Assembly (NCBI GenBank): GCA_945906755.1
Contig: CAMDRJ010000003.1
Location: 1-51,054 of the forward strand
Length of the DNA stretch: 51,054 bases
DNA from: Klebsiella pneumoniae
Lineage (GTDB): Bacteria > Pseudomonadota > Gammaproteobacteria > Burkholderiales > SG8-39
Reading direction: 5' to 3'
The notes below the pieces were generated by a model. It saw nothing but the letters and a program-made list of their open reading frames with translations. It was not told the DNA's origin and made no database searches. This document shows, one piece after another, positions 16,997 to 25,436 of the stretch. Numbering within the stretch: the stretch's first letter is position 1; every line of letters begins with the position of its first letter. Made by a program: the position numbers and the translations under genes.

Positions 16997-17977
16997 ATGA
17001 ATCGCATGCTTGGCACCCTCATTCGCTTTGCCGCCGCTGTCGCCGGATCACTCTGCGTATTCGGTATGGCGAACGCGCAGACATTCCCGTCGCAACCGAT
17101 CACGCTGGTCGTGCCTTGGCCACCGGGTGGCGGCAGTGACATCGCGATGCGCCTGGTCGCCGATGCGGCAACGAAAAAAATGGGCGTGCCGGTCGTCGTG
17201 ATCAATAAGCCGGGGGCGGGCGGCACCATTGGGCTAAAAGAGGTCGCGTCATCAAAACCGGATGGCTATACGCTAGGCATGATCGCCACCGGCGCGGTGT
17301 TCGCGCAATACAACAACCCAAATGCGACCGCGATTGCCGATTTCGATCTCATCGCGTTCTTCGGCGATGACCCATCGTTGCTGACCGCCAGCGCGAAATC
17401 CGGCATCAAGTCGATCGCGGAGTTCGTGGCCGCCGCCAAGGCAGCGCCGGGCAAGCTGAAGAACGGCAATGATCAGCCGGGCGGCTCCTCTTACATTACC
17501 GCCGCACTGATGGAGAAGAAGCTCGATGTGCGTCTGATCAAGGTGCCGTATGCAGGTTTCGCCCCCACCGTTCAAGCACTGCTTTCAGGTGAAATCGATA
17601 CGGTTACCGTCCCTGCGCCCGATGTCGTGCAGCATCAGAAATCCGGCGCGGTGCGCATTCTCGCGGTGGCCGGCACCGAACGCCATTTCCTCGCCCCGGA
17701 GGTGCCCACCTTTCGCGAACAGGGCATCGATTTCGTTGCCGGTGCGTGGCGCGTGATCGCAGGCCCCAAAGGCATTCCAGCGGATCGGCTGGCGCTCCTT
17801 GAAACGAAACTGCTCGAGACGATGCGCGATAAGGAATTCCAGGAGAAAGCCAAGGGCGCCGGATTTATCGTCCAGCCCCTTGGCCGGACCGCCACCATCA
17901 AGCGGCTCACCGACGAGGACAGCGCCATGTATCCGGTGTTTCTTGAAGCGGGGTTGGTGAAGGCGCGGCAGAAGTAG
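16997..17977 (+). CDS. tctC: Tripartite tricarboxylate transporter substrate-binding protein TctC (Bug family)
   Basis: A 326-residue periplasmic receptor. It has a signal peptide ending near ANA-QTFP, the Bug hallmark PITLVVPWPPGGGSDIAMRL, then INKPGAGGTIG and KPDGYTLG. It binds a carboxylated ligand and delivers it to TctBA encoded next. Of the four complete Bug genes in the window this is the only one beside membrane subunits. Confidence 0.92.
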   Translation: MNRMLGTLIRFAAAVAGSLCVFGMANAQTFPSQPITLVVPWPPGGGSDIAMRLVADAATKKMGVPVVVINKPGAGGTIGLKEVASSKPDGYTLGMIATGAVFAQYNNPNATAIADFDLIAFFGDDPSLLTASAKSGIKSIAEFVAAAKAAPGKLKNGNDQPGGSSYITAALMEKKLDVRLIKVPYAGFAPTVQALLSGEIDTVTVPAPDVVQHQKSGAVRILAVAGTERHFLAPEVPTFREQGIDFVAGAWRVIAGPKGIPADRLALLETKLLETMRDKEFQEKAKGAGFIVQPLGRTATIKRLTDEDSAMYPVFLEAGLVKARQK

Positions 17978-18011
17978 CGATCATCGGCTGCTACGCTAAC
18001 GACCACGGGTG

Positions 18012-18476
18012 ATGCGCGCGCGTCTCTTAAGGCACGGTAACGAAGACGTTGTCGCCGGGCTCGTCTTCATTGTTTTTGGTATGGCCGGACTCTGGTTTGG
18101 TCGAAACCTGAGTGTCGGCAGTGCCAACGATATGGGGGCGGGGTTCTTCCCTTTGGTGATGTCCGTTGCGCTGATCGGCCTTGGGGTGGCGATTGCGGCA
18201 AGCGGCATCTGGCGCGGTGCCGCAAGCATCGACCGCATCGCATGGCGCGCACCAGTCCTTATTACTGCTGCGGTCCTCGCATTTGCCGCGACGCTGGAAG
18301 CGCTGGGCGTGGTCATCGCGGTCGCTCTGTGTGTGGGCACCGCGAGCTTCGCGGGCAGCGTCCGGCGAATTGGCAAAGTGCTCGCCTTGGCCGCGATCCT
18401 TGCCGTCGTTGTCCTTGCGGTATTCGTTTGGGGACTCGGCCTCCCCTTGCGCGCCATGCCCGCCTGGCTTCATTAG
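18012..18476 (+). CDS. tctB: Tripartite tricarboxylate transporter small membrane subunit TctB
   Basis: A 154-residue protein with four hydrophobic segments and the TctB pattern: an early GLVFIVFGMAGLWFGRNL, then a FFPLVMSVALIGLGVAIA helix. The ATG at 18012 or the GTG one codon before may be used. It lies between tctC and tctA. Confidence 0.85.
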   Translation: MRARLLRHGNEDVVAGLVFIVFGMAGLWFGRNLSVGSANDMGAGFFPLVMSVALIGLGVAIAASGIWRGAASIDRIAWRAPVLITAAVLAFAATLEALGVVIAVALCVGTASFAGSVRRIGKVLALAAILAVVVLAVFVWGLGLPLRAMPAWLH

Positions 18477-18486
18477 CGCAGCGCGC

Positions 18487-19989
18487 GTGGAAGCCATTCT
18501 CGCCAACATCGGGCACGGCCTTGCGATCGCGCTGACACCCGGCAATCTTATGCTGTGCCTGGCGGGCTGCCTGCTTGGCACCTTGATCGGCGTCCTGCCC
18601 GGCATCGGCCCCACTGCGACCGTGGCGATGCTGATGCCGATTACGTTCTGGTTGCCCCCGACCGGCGCGCTCATCATGCTAGCCGGCGTGTTTTACGGCT
18701 CGCAGTATGGCGGCTCAACCACCGCGATCCTGGTCAACTTGCCCGGCGAATCATCATCAGTCGTAACCTGTCTGGACGGCCATGCGATGGCCCGCCAAGG
18801 GCGGGCGGGCGCAGCGCTCGCGATCGCCGCCCTCGCATCGCTGTTTGCCGGAACGATGACCACGTTCGCGATTGCATTCGGCGGACCCGCGATCGCCGGT
18901 ATCGCGCTGCTGTTTCAGTCAGCAGACTATGTGGCGGTCATGGTGTTGGGCTTGGTGGCGGCGGTCGTACTCGCGCACGGCTCGCTTCTGAAAGCGATCG
19001 CTATGGTCGTGCTCGGCATTTTCCTTGGACTGGTCGGCACCGACGTCACGACCGGCGAACAACGCTACACGTTCGGCGTCTCCGATCTGTTCGATGGCAT
19101 CGGCTTCGTCCCGATTGCGATGGGAATGTTTGGCCTAGCGGAGATCATGCTCAATCTCGAATCCCGCACCGGTACGAGCGCAATCGCCAAGCTCACCGAT
19201 CGGCTGTGGCCAAGCCGCGCAGATTTTCGGCGTGCTACCCCCGCCGCGGCGCGCGGCACGCTGCTTGGCATCGTGCTTGGCATTCTTCCCGGCGGCGGTT
19301 CAACGATTCCATCGTTCGCTGCGTATAGCCTAGAAAAGAAACTCGCGCGTGACCCATCGCGATTCGGCAAAGGCGCGGTCGAAGGCGTCGCGGCGCCCGA
19401 AGCGGCCAACAATGCAGGCGCCCAAGCGGGCTTCATCCCGATGCTCGCGCTCGGCATTCCACCGAACGCGATCATGGCGCTCATGATCGGGGCAATGATG
19501 ATTCACGGCATCCAACCCGGACCGCAAATCATCGAGAAGCAACCCGATCTGTTCTGGGGATTGGTGGCGAGCATGTGGATTGGCAATGTAATGCTGGTGA
19601 TCCTGAACCTGCCACTCATCAGCATCTGGGTGCGACTACTCTCGATTCCCTATGCATATCTGTTTCCGGCGATTATTGTGTTTTGCTGTATCGGCGTCTA
19701 CAGCATCAAGAACAGCGCAATGGAAGTCGTGTTCATGGCCGTGTTTGGGATCGTTGGCTATCTGCTTCGCAAACTCCGCTGCGAGCCCGCGCCGCTACTG
19801 CTTGGCTTGATCCTGGGACCACTGCTTGAGGAAAATTTTCGGCGGGCCATGATGGTTTCTGGCGGTGATCTTGCCGTGTTCATCACGCGCCCGATCAGCG
19901 CCGGGCTCCTCGTGGCGTCGATGGTCCTGCTCGCCGCGGTCATCGTGCCGGGGGTCCGCAGCATGCGCAGCAAAGTGAATGAACATTGA
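18487..19989 (+). CDS. tctA: Tripartite tricarboxylate transporter large permease TctA
   Basis: The 12-segment inner-membrane subunit, 500 residues from GTG 18487, 10 bp after tctB. The paired conserved loops are present: GVLPGIGPTATVAML with YGGSTTAILVNLPGES, and GILPGGGSTIPSFAAY with EAANNAGAQAGFIP. An open frame extends upstream through tctB but that part has no family similarity, so the GTG is preferred. It probably imports the organic acid processed by the enzymes encoded in this operon. Confidence 0.92.
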   Translation: MEAILANIGHGLAIALTPGNLMLCLAGCLLGTLIGVLPGIGPTATVAMLMPITFWLPPTGALIMLAGVFYGSQYGGSTTAILVNLPGESSSVVTCLDGHAMARQGRAGAALAIAALASLFAGTMTTFAIAFGGPAIAGIALLFQSADYVAVMVLGLVAAVVLAHGSLLKAIAMVVLGIFLGLVGTDVTTGEQRYTFGVSDLFDGIGFVPIAMGMFGLAEIMLNLESRTGTSAIAKLTDRLWPSRADFRRATPAAARGTLLGIVLGILPGGGSTIPSFAAYSLEKKLARDPSRFGKGAVEGVAAPEAANNAGAQAGFIPMLALGIPPNAIMALMIGAMMIHGIQPGPQIIEKQPDLFWGLVASMWIGNVMLVILNLPLISIWVRLLSIPYAYLFPAIIVFCCIGVYSIKNSAMEVVFMAVFGIVGYLLRKLRCEPAPLLLGLILGPLLEENFRRAMMVSGGDLAVFITRPISAGLLVASMVLLAAVIVPGVRSMRSKVNEH

Positions 19990-20069
19990 CGTGACGGGTG
20001 TCGTTCGATAAGTTAAGCGCCGTCCCCGCGCCATTCCATCGCAGCGGGCAACGCTCAATCGGGGGAATC

Positions 20070-20693
20070 ATGAAATACCAAGAGCAACTGAAACGCATCT
20101 ACCCAACCCGCACTGCCATGATGAAGCGCGTGGCACGCTTTTCCAAGTTGAAAGGCTTTGACGGCGGACTGCCTGACAGCGATTTTCCCGGCGCGGAGCG
20201 GATTCTCTACAACGTGATTGGTTTTCAGCCGCCCAAGGGTGAAGGCGGCGGCATTCAATCACCGGTTGGGCCGCGCTCGGCACGCAACGCGGCGATCAAG
20301 ATTCGCGAAGGCTTCAATCTCGGCTTTGCGCGTGCCTTACCCGGCAAAGGGCCGATGATGCACAACCACGACACCAATGAAACCTTCATTTGCATGACCG
20401 GCAAATGGCGCGCGAACTGGATCGCGAAATCGAAGAAAGTTGAGCATGTCGATCTCAATCCGCTCGATACGATTTCATTTCCGCCCGGATGCATTCGCCG
20501 TTTCATGAACATCACCAAGGGACCGAAGAACAAGCATTCGATCCTGATGTTCGTGATCGGTGGTGATCAGCCGAAGGCGGAGTTCACCGCGGAGTCGATC
20601 GATGAACTGGCGGCAGCGGGGCTGTGGCCGGAAAAATCCAGCAAGCCGCAACCGAAGAAACGTGCCAGCGCCAAGAAGCGCGCGCGTGCCTGA
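20070..20693 (+). CDS. Cupin-domain protein
   Basis: A 207-residue protein with one cupin barrel. The first cupin motif reads GPMMHNHDTNETFICMTGKW and the second follows at DTISFPPGCIRRFMNI, where the usual His is an Arg. The C-terminal 20 residues are Lys/Arg/Ala-rich (PKKRASAKKRARA). ATG 20070 follows GGGGGAA. It lies 80 bp after tctA and is probably the last gene of the operon. A small-molecule dioxygenase or isomerase role is possible. Confidence 0.75.
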   Translation: MKYQEQLKRIYPTRTAMMKRVARFSKLKGFDGGLPDSDFPGAERILYNVIGFQPPKGEGGGIQSPVGPRSARNAAIKIREGFNLGFARALPGKGPMMHNHDTNETFICMTGKWRANWIAKSKKVEHVDLNPLDTISFPPGCIRRFMNITKGPKNKHSILMFVIGGDQPKAEFTAESIDELAAAGLWPEKSSKPQPKKRASAKKRARA

Positions 20694-21560
20694 TCAGGCA
20701 CGCCGATTCATTCGCGTTTCAAGCCATACAGCGACCAGGATGAGGGCGCCACCTGCCAGCGCGCGGGTGGTGACTTGCTCATCAAGAATCACCACGCCCC
20801 AAAAGACGCCGAACACCGGAATCAGGAAGGTCACATAGAGCGTCCGTACCGGGCCCACTTTTTCGAGCAGTTGAAAGTACATGACGTAGCCGAACACGCT
20901 TGCGAGGATAGAGAGCGCAACGGCAGCGCTAACCGCTGTCAACGTGATCGGCCCCGGGATTTCTACGATCGGCAGCAGCGGCGCGATGAGTAACGCCGAA
21001 TAAAGCTGCGAGGCCCCCGCCATTACGATCGGCGAAACCTTGGGGCCGTAGAGCTTGGTGACTATGCCGCCGAAGCCATAGCAAAACGCTGCGCCAAGTG
21101 CGGCAAACAACGCCCATAACGCATAGGGACTATCGGCCACCACCACGTCGCCGGCGAGCACCCATACGCCTATTGCTCCAACGATGATCGCGGCGATCCG
21201 CACGGCAGTTAGTCGATCACCAAATAAGAGCGCTGCCCCAATGGCGGCGTACAGCGGCGAGGTTGCATTGATGATGGCGTTGAGCCCCGCCGGCAAATGC
21301 ATCGCGGCAAACCCGTACAACGCAAATGGCACGGACGAGCCCACCGCACCAATCACAAAGTAGCGCCACGCATGTTGCTTGAGGCCGATCTGCTCGCGGG
21401 TCCATCGTGCGTAGACGTAGAGAATCACCCCGGCAACGACTAAGCGGATTTCCGCGGATAGGATTGCGCCGAGATTAGGCGCCGCAATTCGCAAGAACAT
21501 GAACGATGCGCCCCACAGGGCGGCGATCGTCACCATGCGAGCGAGATCAGCGGCTGACAT
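20694..21560 (-). CDS. EamA/DMT-family transporter
   Basis: A 288-residue membrane protein with ten hydrophobic segments in two EamA repeats (ALWGASFMFLRIAAPNLG at the start; FYGFGGIV-like and FLIPVFGVFWGVVILDE in the second half). Family members export amino acids or other metabolites. It converges end to end with the cupin gene, with no bases between the two stops. Confidence 0.88.
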   Translation of the reverse strand: MSAADLARMVTIAALWGASFMFLRIAAPNLGAILSAEIRLVVAGVILYVYARWTREQIGLKQHAWRYFVIGAVGSSVPFALYGFAAMHLPAGLNAIINATSPLYAAIGAALLFGDRLTAVRIAAIIVGAIGVWVLAGDVVVADSPYALWALFAALGAAFCYGFGGIVTKLYGPKVSPIVMAGASQLYSALLIAPLLPIVEIPGPITLTAVSAAVALSILASVFGYVMYFQLLEKVGPVRTLYVTFLIPVFGVFWGVVILDEQVTTRALAGGALILVAVWLETRMNRRA

Positions 21561-21634
21561 GCAACCGGCTCATGACTTTTTTTACCGCAACCCGTGGCAT
21601 GATCGGGTGTCTGCAATCAGGGTGTTGCTTCGCG

Positions 21635-21865
21635 ATGGAATCGGCACGACCTCTCAAAATTCCGATTAAAGCTGTTCTCATCAACGTCGTTGGTGCGCTT
21701 GCTTGCGGGGTGGGGGTAAGCGGTCTGGCTGCCGCCGATGAGCGATTTGCGATGCATACGGCGATCGCTGTCGCCCTGATTATCGCGGGTATTGCAATGA
21801 TGGGTTATGCGATGGTGCGAATCCTATTGCGGATGCGCGCTACGTCACGCGATACAGAAAGTTAG
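21635..21865 (+). CDS. Small two-helix membrane protein, unknown function
   Basis: A 76-residue protein with two hydrophobic helices (AVLINVVGALACGVGVSGLA and IAVALIIAGIAMMGYAMVRI) joined by a charged hinge. It is not recognised. There is no convincing ribosome binding site, and the frame extends upstream to about 21506, so the start is uncertain. It is divergent from the EamA gene. Confidence 0.45.
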   Translation: MESARPLKIPIKAVLINVVGALACGVGVSGLAAADERFAMHTAIAVALIIAGIAMMGYAMVRILLRMRATSRDTES

Positions 21866-21869
21866 GGAA

Positions 21870-21901
21870 ACGCTGATTAAGCTATCTCGCGCAATCAGCG
21901 T
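21870..21901. repeat. 9-bp inverted repeat with 14-nt loop
   Basis: ACGCTGATT (21870-21878) is matched by AATCAGCGT (21893-21901). The left part reads GGGAAACGCTGATTAAG, which looks like the tip of a mobile-element terminal repeat, but there is no partner end nearby. It could also be part of a terminator for the small gene. Confidence 0.4.
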
Positions 21902-21925
21902 GACCATATTTTTCGGGGAGTTACG

Positions 21926-21941
21926 AGGGGGCGAGCCCCCT
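21926..21941. terminator. Candidate terminator between convergent genes
   Basis: A GGGGG/CCCCC stem (21927-21931 with 21936-21940) is followed on the plus strand by TTGTT. It lies between the small membrane protein gene and the convergent phzF-like gene, and could stop the plus-strand transcript. The weak T-run lowers confidence. Confidence 0.35.
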
Positions 21942-21955
21942 TGTTCAATCATTCG

Positions 21956-22828
21956 TTAGGCGTCGATGGTGCCGTCGACGCAGGTCACCGCTGGCCCGCC
22001 AATGCGGACCAACTGCGGCGCGGCGAAGACCGATACATGGCCATCCCGCCCGATCTCCCGACCTTGTGATGTCGTGTAATTCGGCAGCAGGTCGGCAAAC
22101 TGCGGATGATGCGCAAGGAACGCACCGACGCAGGCATTGCCGCTGCCGCAGACCGGATCTTCCGGGACACCATGCGCCGGTGCGAAGGCGCGCACTTTCA
22201 GCGCGTCGCGATTGCCTTTTGGCAGACGCGCGAACACGGTCACGCCACCGACATTGAGGGCATTGCTGAAGGCGGTCATCGCGACCAGATCAGGCGATAG
22301 TTTGGCGATCGTTGCTTCATCTTTGAGTTGCACGATCACCCAGACCGCTCCAACGCTGACAATTTGCGGCGGCGCGCTGGCCTCAAAGTCAGCGCGCAAC
22401 AGGCTGCGTAGCGTTTGATGGTGTTCGACTGGAAGGGGTCGTAGTGTTGGCGTCGGCACCTGTACGAAGATATGTTGTTCGCCATCCACGCGCTCCACGG
22501 CGAGTGGCAGGCATCCCGCCGCGCACTCTTGGACCAATGCCGTCTTGCCGCGCGCGACGATGCCCGCTTCGATCACAGCATGGGCCGTGCCGATCGTGGG
22601 GTGCCCGGCGAAGGGCAACTCCGCGCCCGGCGTAAAGATGCGCACACGATAGTCGGCGCCTGGCTGCGTGGGCGGCAGTACGAACGTCGATTCCGACAGA
22701 TTGGTCCATTGCGCAATCCGCTGCATGTCTTCGGTCGCCAACCCCTGGGCATCGAGCACCACCGCCACCGGGTTGCCCCGATATGCAACGGCGGTGAAGA
22801 CATCTACTTGTTTGAAGCGACGTTTCAT
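21956..22828 (-). CDS. PhzF-family isomerase-like protein
   Basis: A 290-residue protein of the PhzF/diaminopimelate-epimerase fold. The catalytic Glu motif (WTNLSESTFVLPP) is near residue 48, and the second-half glycine-rich loop (PVCGSGNACVGAFL) is present. PhzF itself isomerises a cyclohexadiene acid; most homologues have unknown substrates. Third gene of an operon; its start overlaps the isochorismatase-like gene in ATGA. Confidence 0.88.
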   Translation of the reverse strand: MKRRFKQVDVFTAVAYRGNPVAVVLDAQGLATEDMQRIAQWTNLSESTFVLPPTQPGADYRVRIFTPGAELPFAGHPTIGTAHAVIEAGIVARGKTALVQECAAGCLPLAVERVDGEQHIFVQVPTPTLRPLPVEHHQTLRSLLRADFEASAPPQIVSVGAVWVIVQLKDEATIAKLSPDLVAMTAFSNALNVGGVTVFARLPKGNRDALKVRAFAPAHGVPEDPVCGSGNACVGAFLAHHPQFADLLPNYTTSQGREIGRDGHVSVFAAPQLVRIGGPAVTCVDGTIDA

Positions 22829-23529
22829 TTGCGCGGCTCCTTCCCGGCGACGAGGCGTTCGAGCACTTCATCGACGGTGAGCACATCGCCGAATTGCTGG
22901 ATCACGTTCTCCAATGTGCTGCGATGCTCATCATCGGACAATGCCGCCATGCAATCACTCACCATGACCACATTGAAGTCGAGCATCATCGCATCCCGTG
23001 CGGTGGACTCGCAGCACACATTGGTCTTGGTTCCCGCGATCAGCAGCGTTTCAATGCCACGCCCACGCAGCACGCGCTCGAGTTGGGAAGAGCCTGCGAT
23101 CAAGGCGCTATAGCGGTTCTTGAACAGACGCAGATCAGACGGATCGGCCGCCATCTCGGACCAAAGCTGCTGGCCTGCTGCGTTAGGCGACAGGCCCGCG
23201 ACGGTCTTGCTGCGCACCTCGGCGGCAACGAAGCGATCGAAGAATCCAGGCCAATCGCTTGCGCCATCGCGGCTATCGTTGGCATGCATCACCCAGACGA
23301 CTGCCCCGCCTCGTGCACGCATTTCGCGCGCTAGACGATTGATCGCCGGGACGATCCCGCGCGCCGCCGGTACTTCGGCGGGCGCGCCTGGCGCGACGAA
23401 GGTCGCCTGCATATCGATCACCACGAACGCCGTTTTACGCGCATCGATACGATCAAAGAGATGCAATTGGCCGCGACGAGCGATGACCCGGTCGATGATT
23501 TCCGGCCGGATCGCGACGGGATGCGTCAT
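22825..23529 (-). CDS. Isochorismatase-family cysteine hydrolase
   Basis: A 234-residue hydrolase with the full Asp-Lys-Cys triad in context: FVVIDMQATFV, KNRYSALIAGS and TKTNVCCESTARDA. Cys hydrolases of this type include maleamate amidohydrolase (NicF), ureidoacrylate and N-carbamoylsarcosine hydrolases. Middle gene of the operon, overlapping both neighbours by 4 bp. Placed after a ring-cleavage-type dioxygenase, it could deaminate an amide-bearing cleavage product; this is inference. Confidence 0.88.
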   Translation of the reverse strand: MTHPVAIRPEIIDRVIARRGQLHLFDRIDARKTAFVVIDMQATFVAPGAPAEVPAARGIVPAINRLAREMRARGGAVVWVMHANDSRDGASDWPGFFDRFVAAEVRSKTVAGLSPNAAGQQLWSEMAADPSDLRLFKNRYSALIAGSSQLERVLRGRGIETLLIAGTKTNVCCESTARDAMMLDFNVVMVSDCMAALSDDEHRSTLENVIQQFGDVLTVDEVLERLVAGKEPRK

Positions 23530-24488
23530 CGGTCGGCAACCCGCAAGATGCCAAGGCGCTGCTGCACCGGTGCATCGGTGACGCGAAACAGCACAGCATC
23601 CTCATGCACTTCATGATGATGCGCGCGCCAGCCGGGTGCAACGATCACATCACCTCTTGCCCATTCGAACCGCTCACCATCCACTTCGGTTGCGCCATGC
23701 CCGCGCAAGACGCCATAGACGTTGTTCGCGGTGGTACGCAGCGATTGCGTCTTGCGTCCTTTCGCGATGCGCTGATAGTAAAGACCCAAGGTCTCCATCG
23801 CCGGCTCGCCCAATTCGATCTGATGGCCGAACTGCGGCGTGTCAGCGGCGGTCGCGAGGCGTTTTTCAGAATCGGCCCACTTGAATACGAAGGGCGATTG
23901 CTGCGGCTTGGCATGCACCGGCTCATATTGCTTGGGATAGTGCTCGAAGAACATCGGCTCCAGCAACTGCACGAGTGGCACATCCAGAAAATCGAGCCAG
24001 TAGGCCGGTGCTTTGCCTTCGTTATTATGGCCATGCCAGCACCAGTTGGGCGTGAGGAGCACATCGCCAGGCAGCATCTCAAGCGCCTCGCCATTGACCA
24101 CGGTGTACATGCCGGGTTCGGCGTCTAGCACGAACCGCAGTGCATTCGGTACATGTCGATGCGAGCGCGCGATCTCACCGGGCAGCACCATCTGGTAAGC
24201 ACTAATGATGGTGCGCGCGGTGGCGTACTGGCTGCCATCGACCGGATTGAACAGAATCAAATTACGCCGCTCAGCGAGCGAAGTATCGATCAGGCGCCCC
24301 GCTGCATCGAGTGCTGCCTTCGCCTGCGTATAGCGCCAATGGAACGGCACGAAGTTCTTCTTTGGCTCTGGCCAGAGCGACGGCGTCGGACGATGCCAAC
24401 CACAGGTGATGTTGAGATCGCTCATCATCGGATAGAGATGGTCCAGCGTCGCCACGCTGGCGAGTTCTGCGGGGGCGGGATGTCCCAT
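23526..24488 (-). CDS. Gentisate 1,2-dioxygenase-like bicupin
   Basis: A 320-residue protein with two cupin domains. The N-terminal cupin holds the Fe-binding pattern of gentisate/salicylate 1,2-dioxygenases (ARSHRHVPNALRFVLD, then MLPGDVLLTPNWCWHGH). The C-terminal cupin (DVIVAPGWRAHHHEVHED) is retained. Family enzymes cleave hydroxylated aromatic carboxylates with O2. First gene of the operon, overlapping the isochorismatase-like gene by 4 bp. The true substrate may be an amino- or hydroxy-substituted ring acid. Confidence 0.87.
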   Translation of the reverse strand: MGHPAPAELASVATLDHLYPMMSDLNITCGWHRPTPSLWPEPKKNFVPFHWRYTQAKAALDAAGRLIDTSLAERRNLILFNPVDGSQYATARTIISAYQMVLPGEIARSHRHVPNALRFVLDAEPGMYTVVNGEALEMLPGDVLLTPNWCWHGHNNEGKAPAYWLDFLDVPLVQLLEPMFFEHYPKQYEPVHAKPQQSPFVFKWADSEKRLATAADTPQFGHQIELGEPAMETLGLYYQRIAKGRKTQSLRTTANNVYGVLRGHGATEVDGERFEWARGDVIVAPGWRAHHHEVHEDAVLFRVTDAPVQQRLGILRVADR

Positions 24489-24591
24489 GTGTGCTCCTGG
24501 TTGTTATTGAGCTTTTCATAGTGAATCACACTATTCAAGGGAACGCTCAATGTCCCCTCTCCCCAGCCCGCAGGGGGCGAGGGTGAGGTCA

Positions 24592-24620
24592 GTCCTGATT
24601 CGCTGTGCGCGAATCAGGAC
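24592..24620. repeat. Perfect 12-bp stem-loop
   Basis: GTCCTGATTCGC (24592-24603) pairs exactly with 24609-24620 around a 5-nt loop. It lies between the SDR stop and the promoter side of the dioxygenase operon. There is no T-run, so a classical intrinsic terminator is unlikely. The adjacent C-rich stretch around 24552-24585 resembles a common intergenic repeat. Confidence 0.5.
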
Positions 24621-24652
24621 GCGATCAACGCAGGAATGATAGATGGGCCCGA

Positions 24653-25408
24653 CTAAAGCGTCAGACCACCATCGATATGGATCGACTGCCCGGTAATGTA
24701 TGCGGCATCCGTCGACAATAAGTGGCAGACCGTCGCGGCGACATCATCAGGAAGCCCTAGCCTGCCAAGGGGTACTTGCGCAATCACGCGCTTCCATCCA
24801 TCCGCATCGAGCGCAGCATGGGCGCCCGGATCTTTCTGAATAAAGCCTGGCACCACGCAGTTGACGGTCACATTGTGCGGCGCGAATTGGATGGCCATCG
24901 ATCGAGCCAGTCCTTCGAGTCCGGCCTTGGCCGCCGCGGTGGCGGTAAAGACGGTGCCTTGCAGCTTGAACACATGCGCAACGAAGGAACTGACCGCGAC
25001 GATCCGCCCGCGCTTGGAAGCAATGAGCGAGGGTTGTGCGGCCTTTGAGAGTCGATAGAGGCCCTTCACCATGACATCGAGAGAAAGATCGAGGATCGCG
25101 TCGTCGAGATCAGCAAGCGGACGCTTGTCGGCGAAGCCGGCATTGGCAACCAGCCCGTCGAGACCGCCGAACCGCTTGACCGTCGCTGCTACTAAACCCG
25201 CTGGGATCGCCTCTGCACCGAGATCGCCGGTGATGACGAGCGTCTGCGCCCCTTTTGCCCGGCATGCGGCTGCGACCGCCTCAGCTTTGTCGCGTTGCGT
25301 GCCGGTGTGCACCGCGATGTTCGCGCCCGGCCCGGCCAGCCGGCGACAAATCGCTGCACCGATGCCGCTTGCGGCCCCGGTGACGAGGAAAGTCCCTTCC
25401 ATGCTCAA
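24653..25408 (-). CDS. SDR-family oxidoreductase lacking the catalytic Tyr
   Basis: A 251-residue short-chain dehydrogenase. The cofactor motif TGAASGIG, the NAG motif (LVANAG), the active-site Ser region (VAVSSF) and the C-terminal YITGQSIHIDGG are all present. In the YxxxK motif the Lys is kept (Lys161) but Tyr is replaced by Thr157 (TATAAAKAGLEG). Most SDRs need that Tyr as acid/base, so activity is doubtful or altered. It begins 28 bp after the end of the broken TPP-enzyme gene and was probably co-transcribed with it. Confidence 0.85.
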   Translation of the reverse strand: MSMEGTFLVTGAASGIGAAICRRLAGPGANIAVHTGTQRDKAEAVAAACRAKGAQTLVITGDLGAEAIPAGLVAATVKRFGGLDGLVANAGFADKRPLADLDDAILDLSLDVMVKGLYRLSKAAQPSLIASKRGRIVAVSSFVAHVFKLQGTVFTATAAAKAGLEGLARSMAIQFAPHNVTVNCVVPGFIQKDPGAHAALDADGWKRVIAQVPLGRLGLPDDVAATVCHLLSTDAAYITGQSIHIDGGLTL

Positions 25409-25436
25409 TGTCCTCCTGCGGGTGAGTACGCACGCA

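Noticed and set aside
18181..18486. Upstream extension of tctA through tctB
   Set aside because: The extra 100 residues are out-of-frame tctB sequence without TctA similarity; GTG 18487 gives the normal protein.
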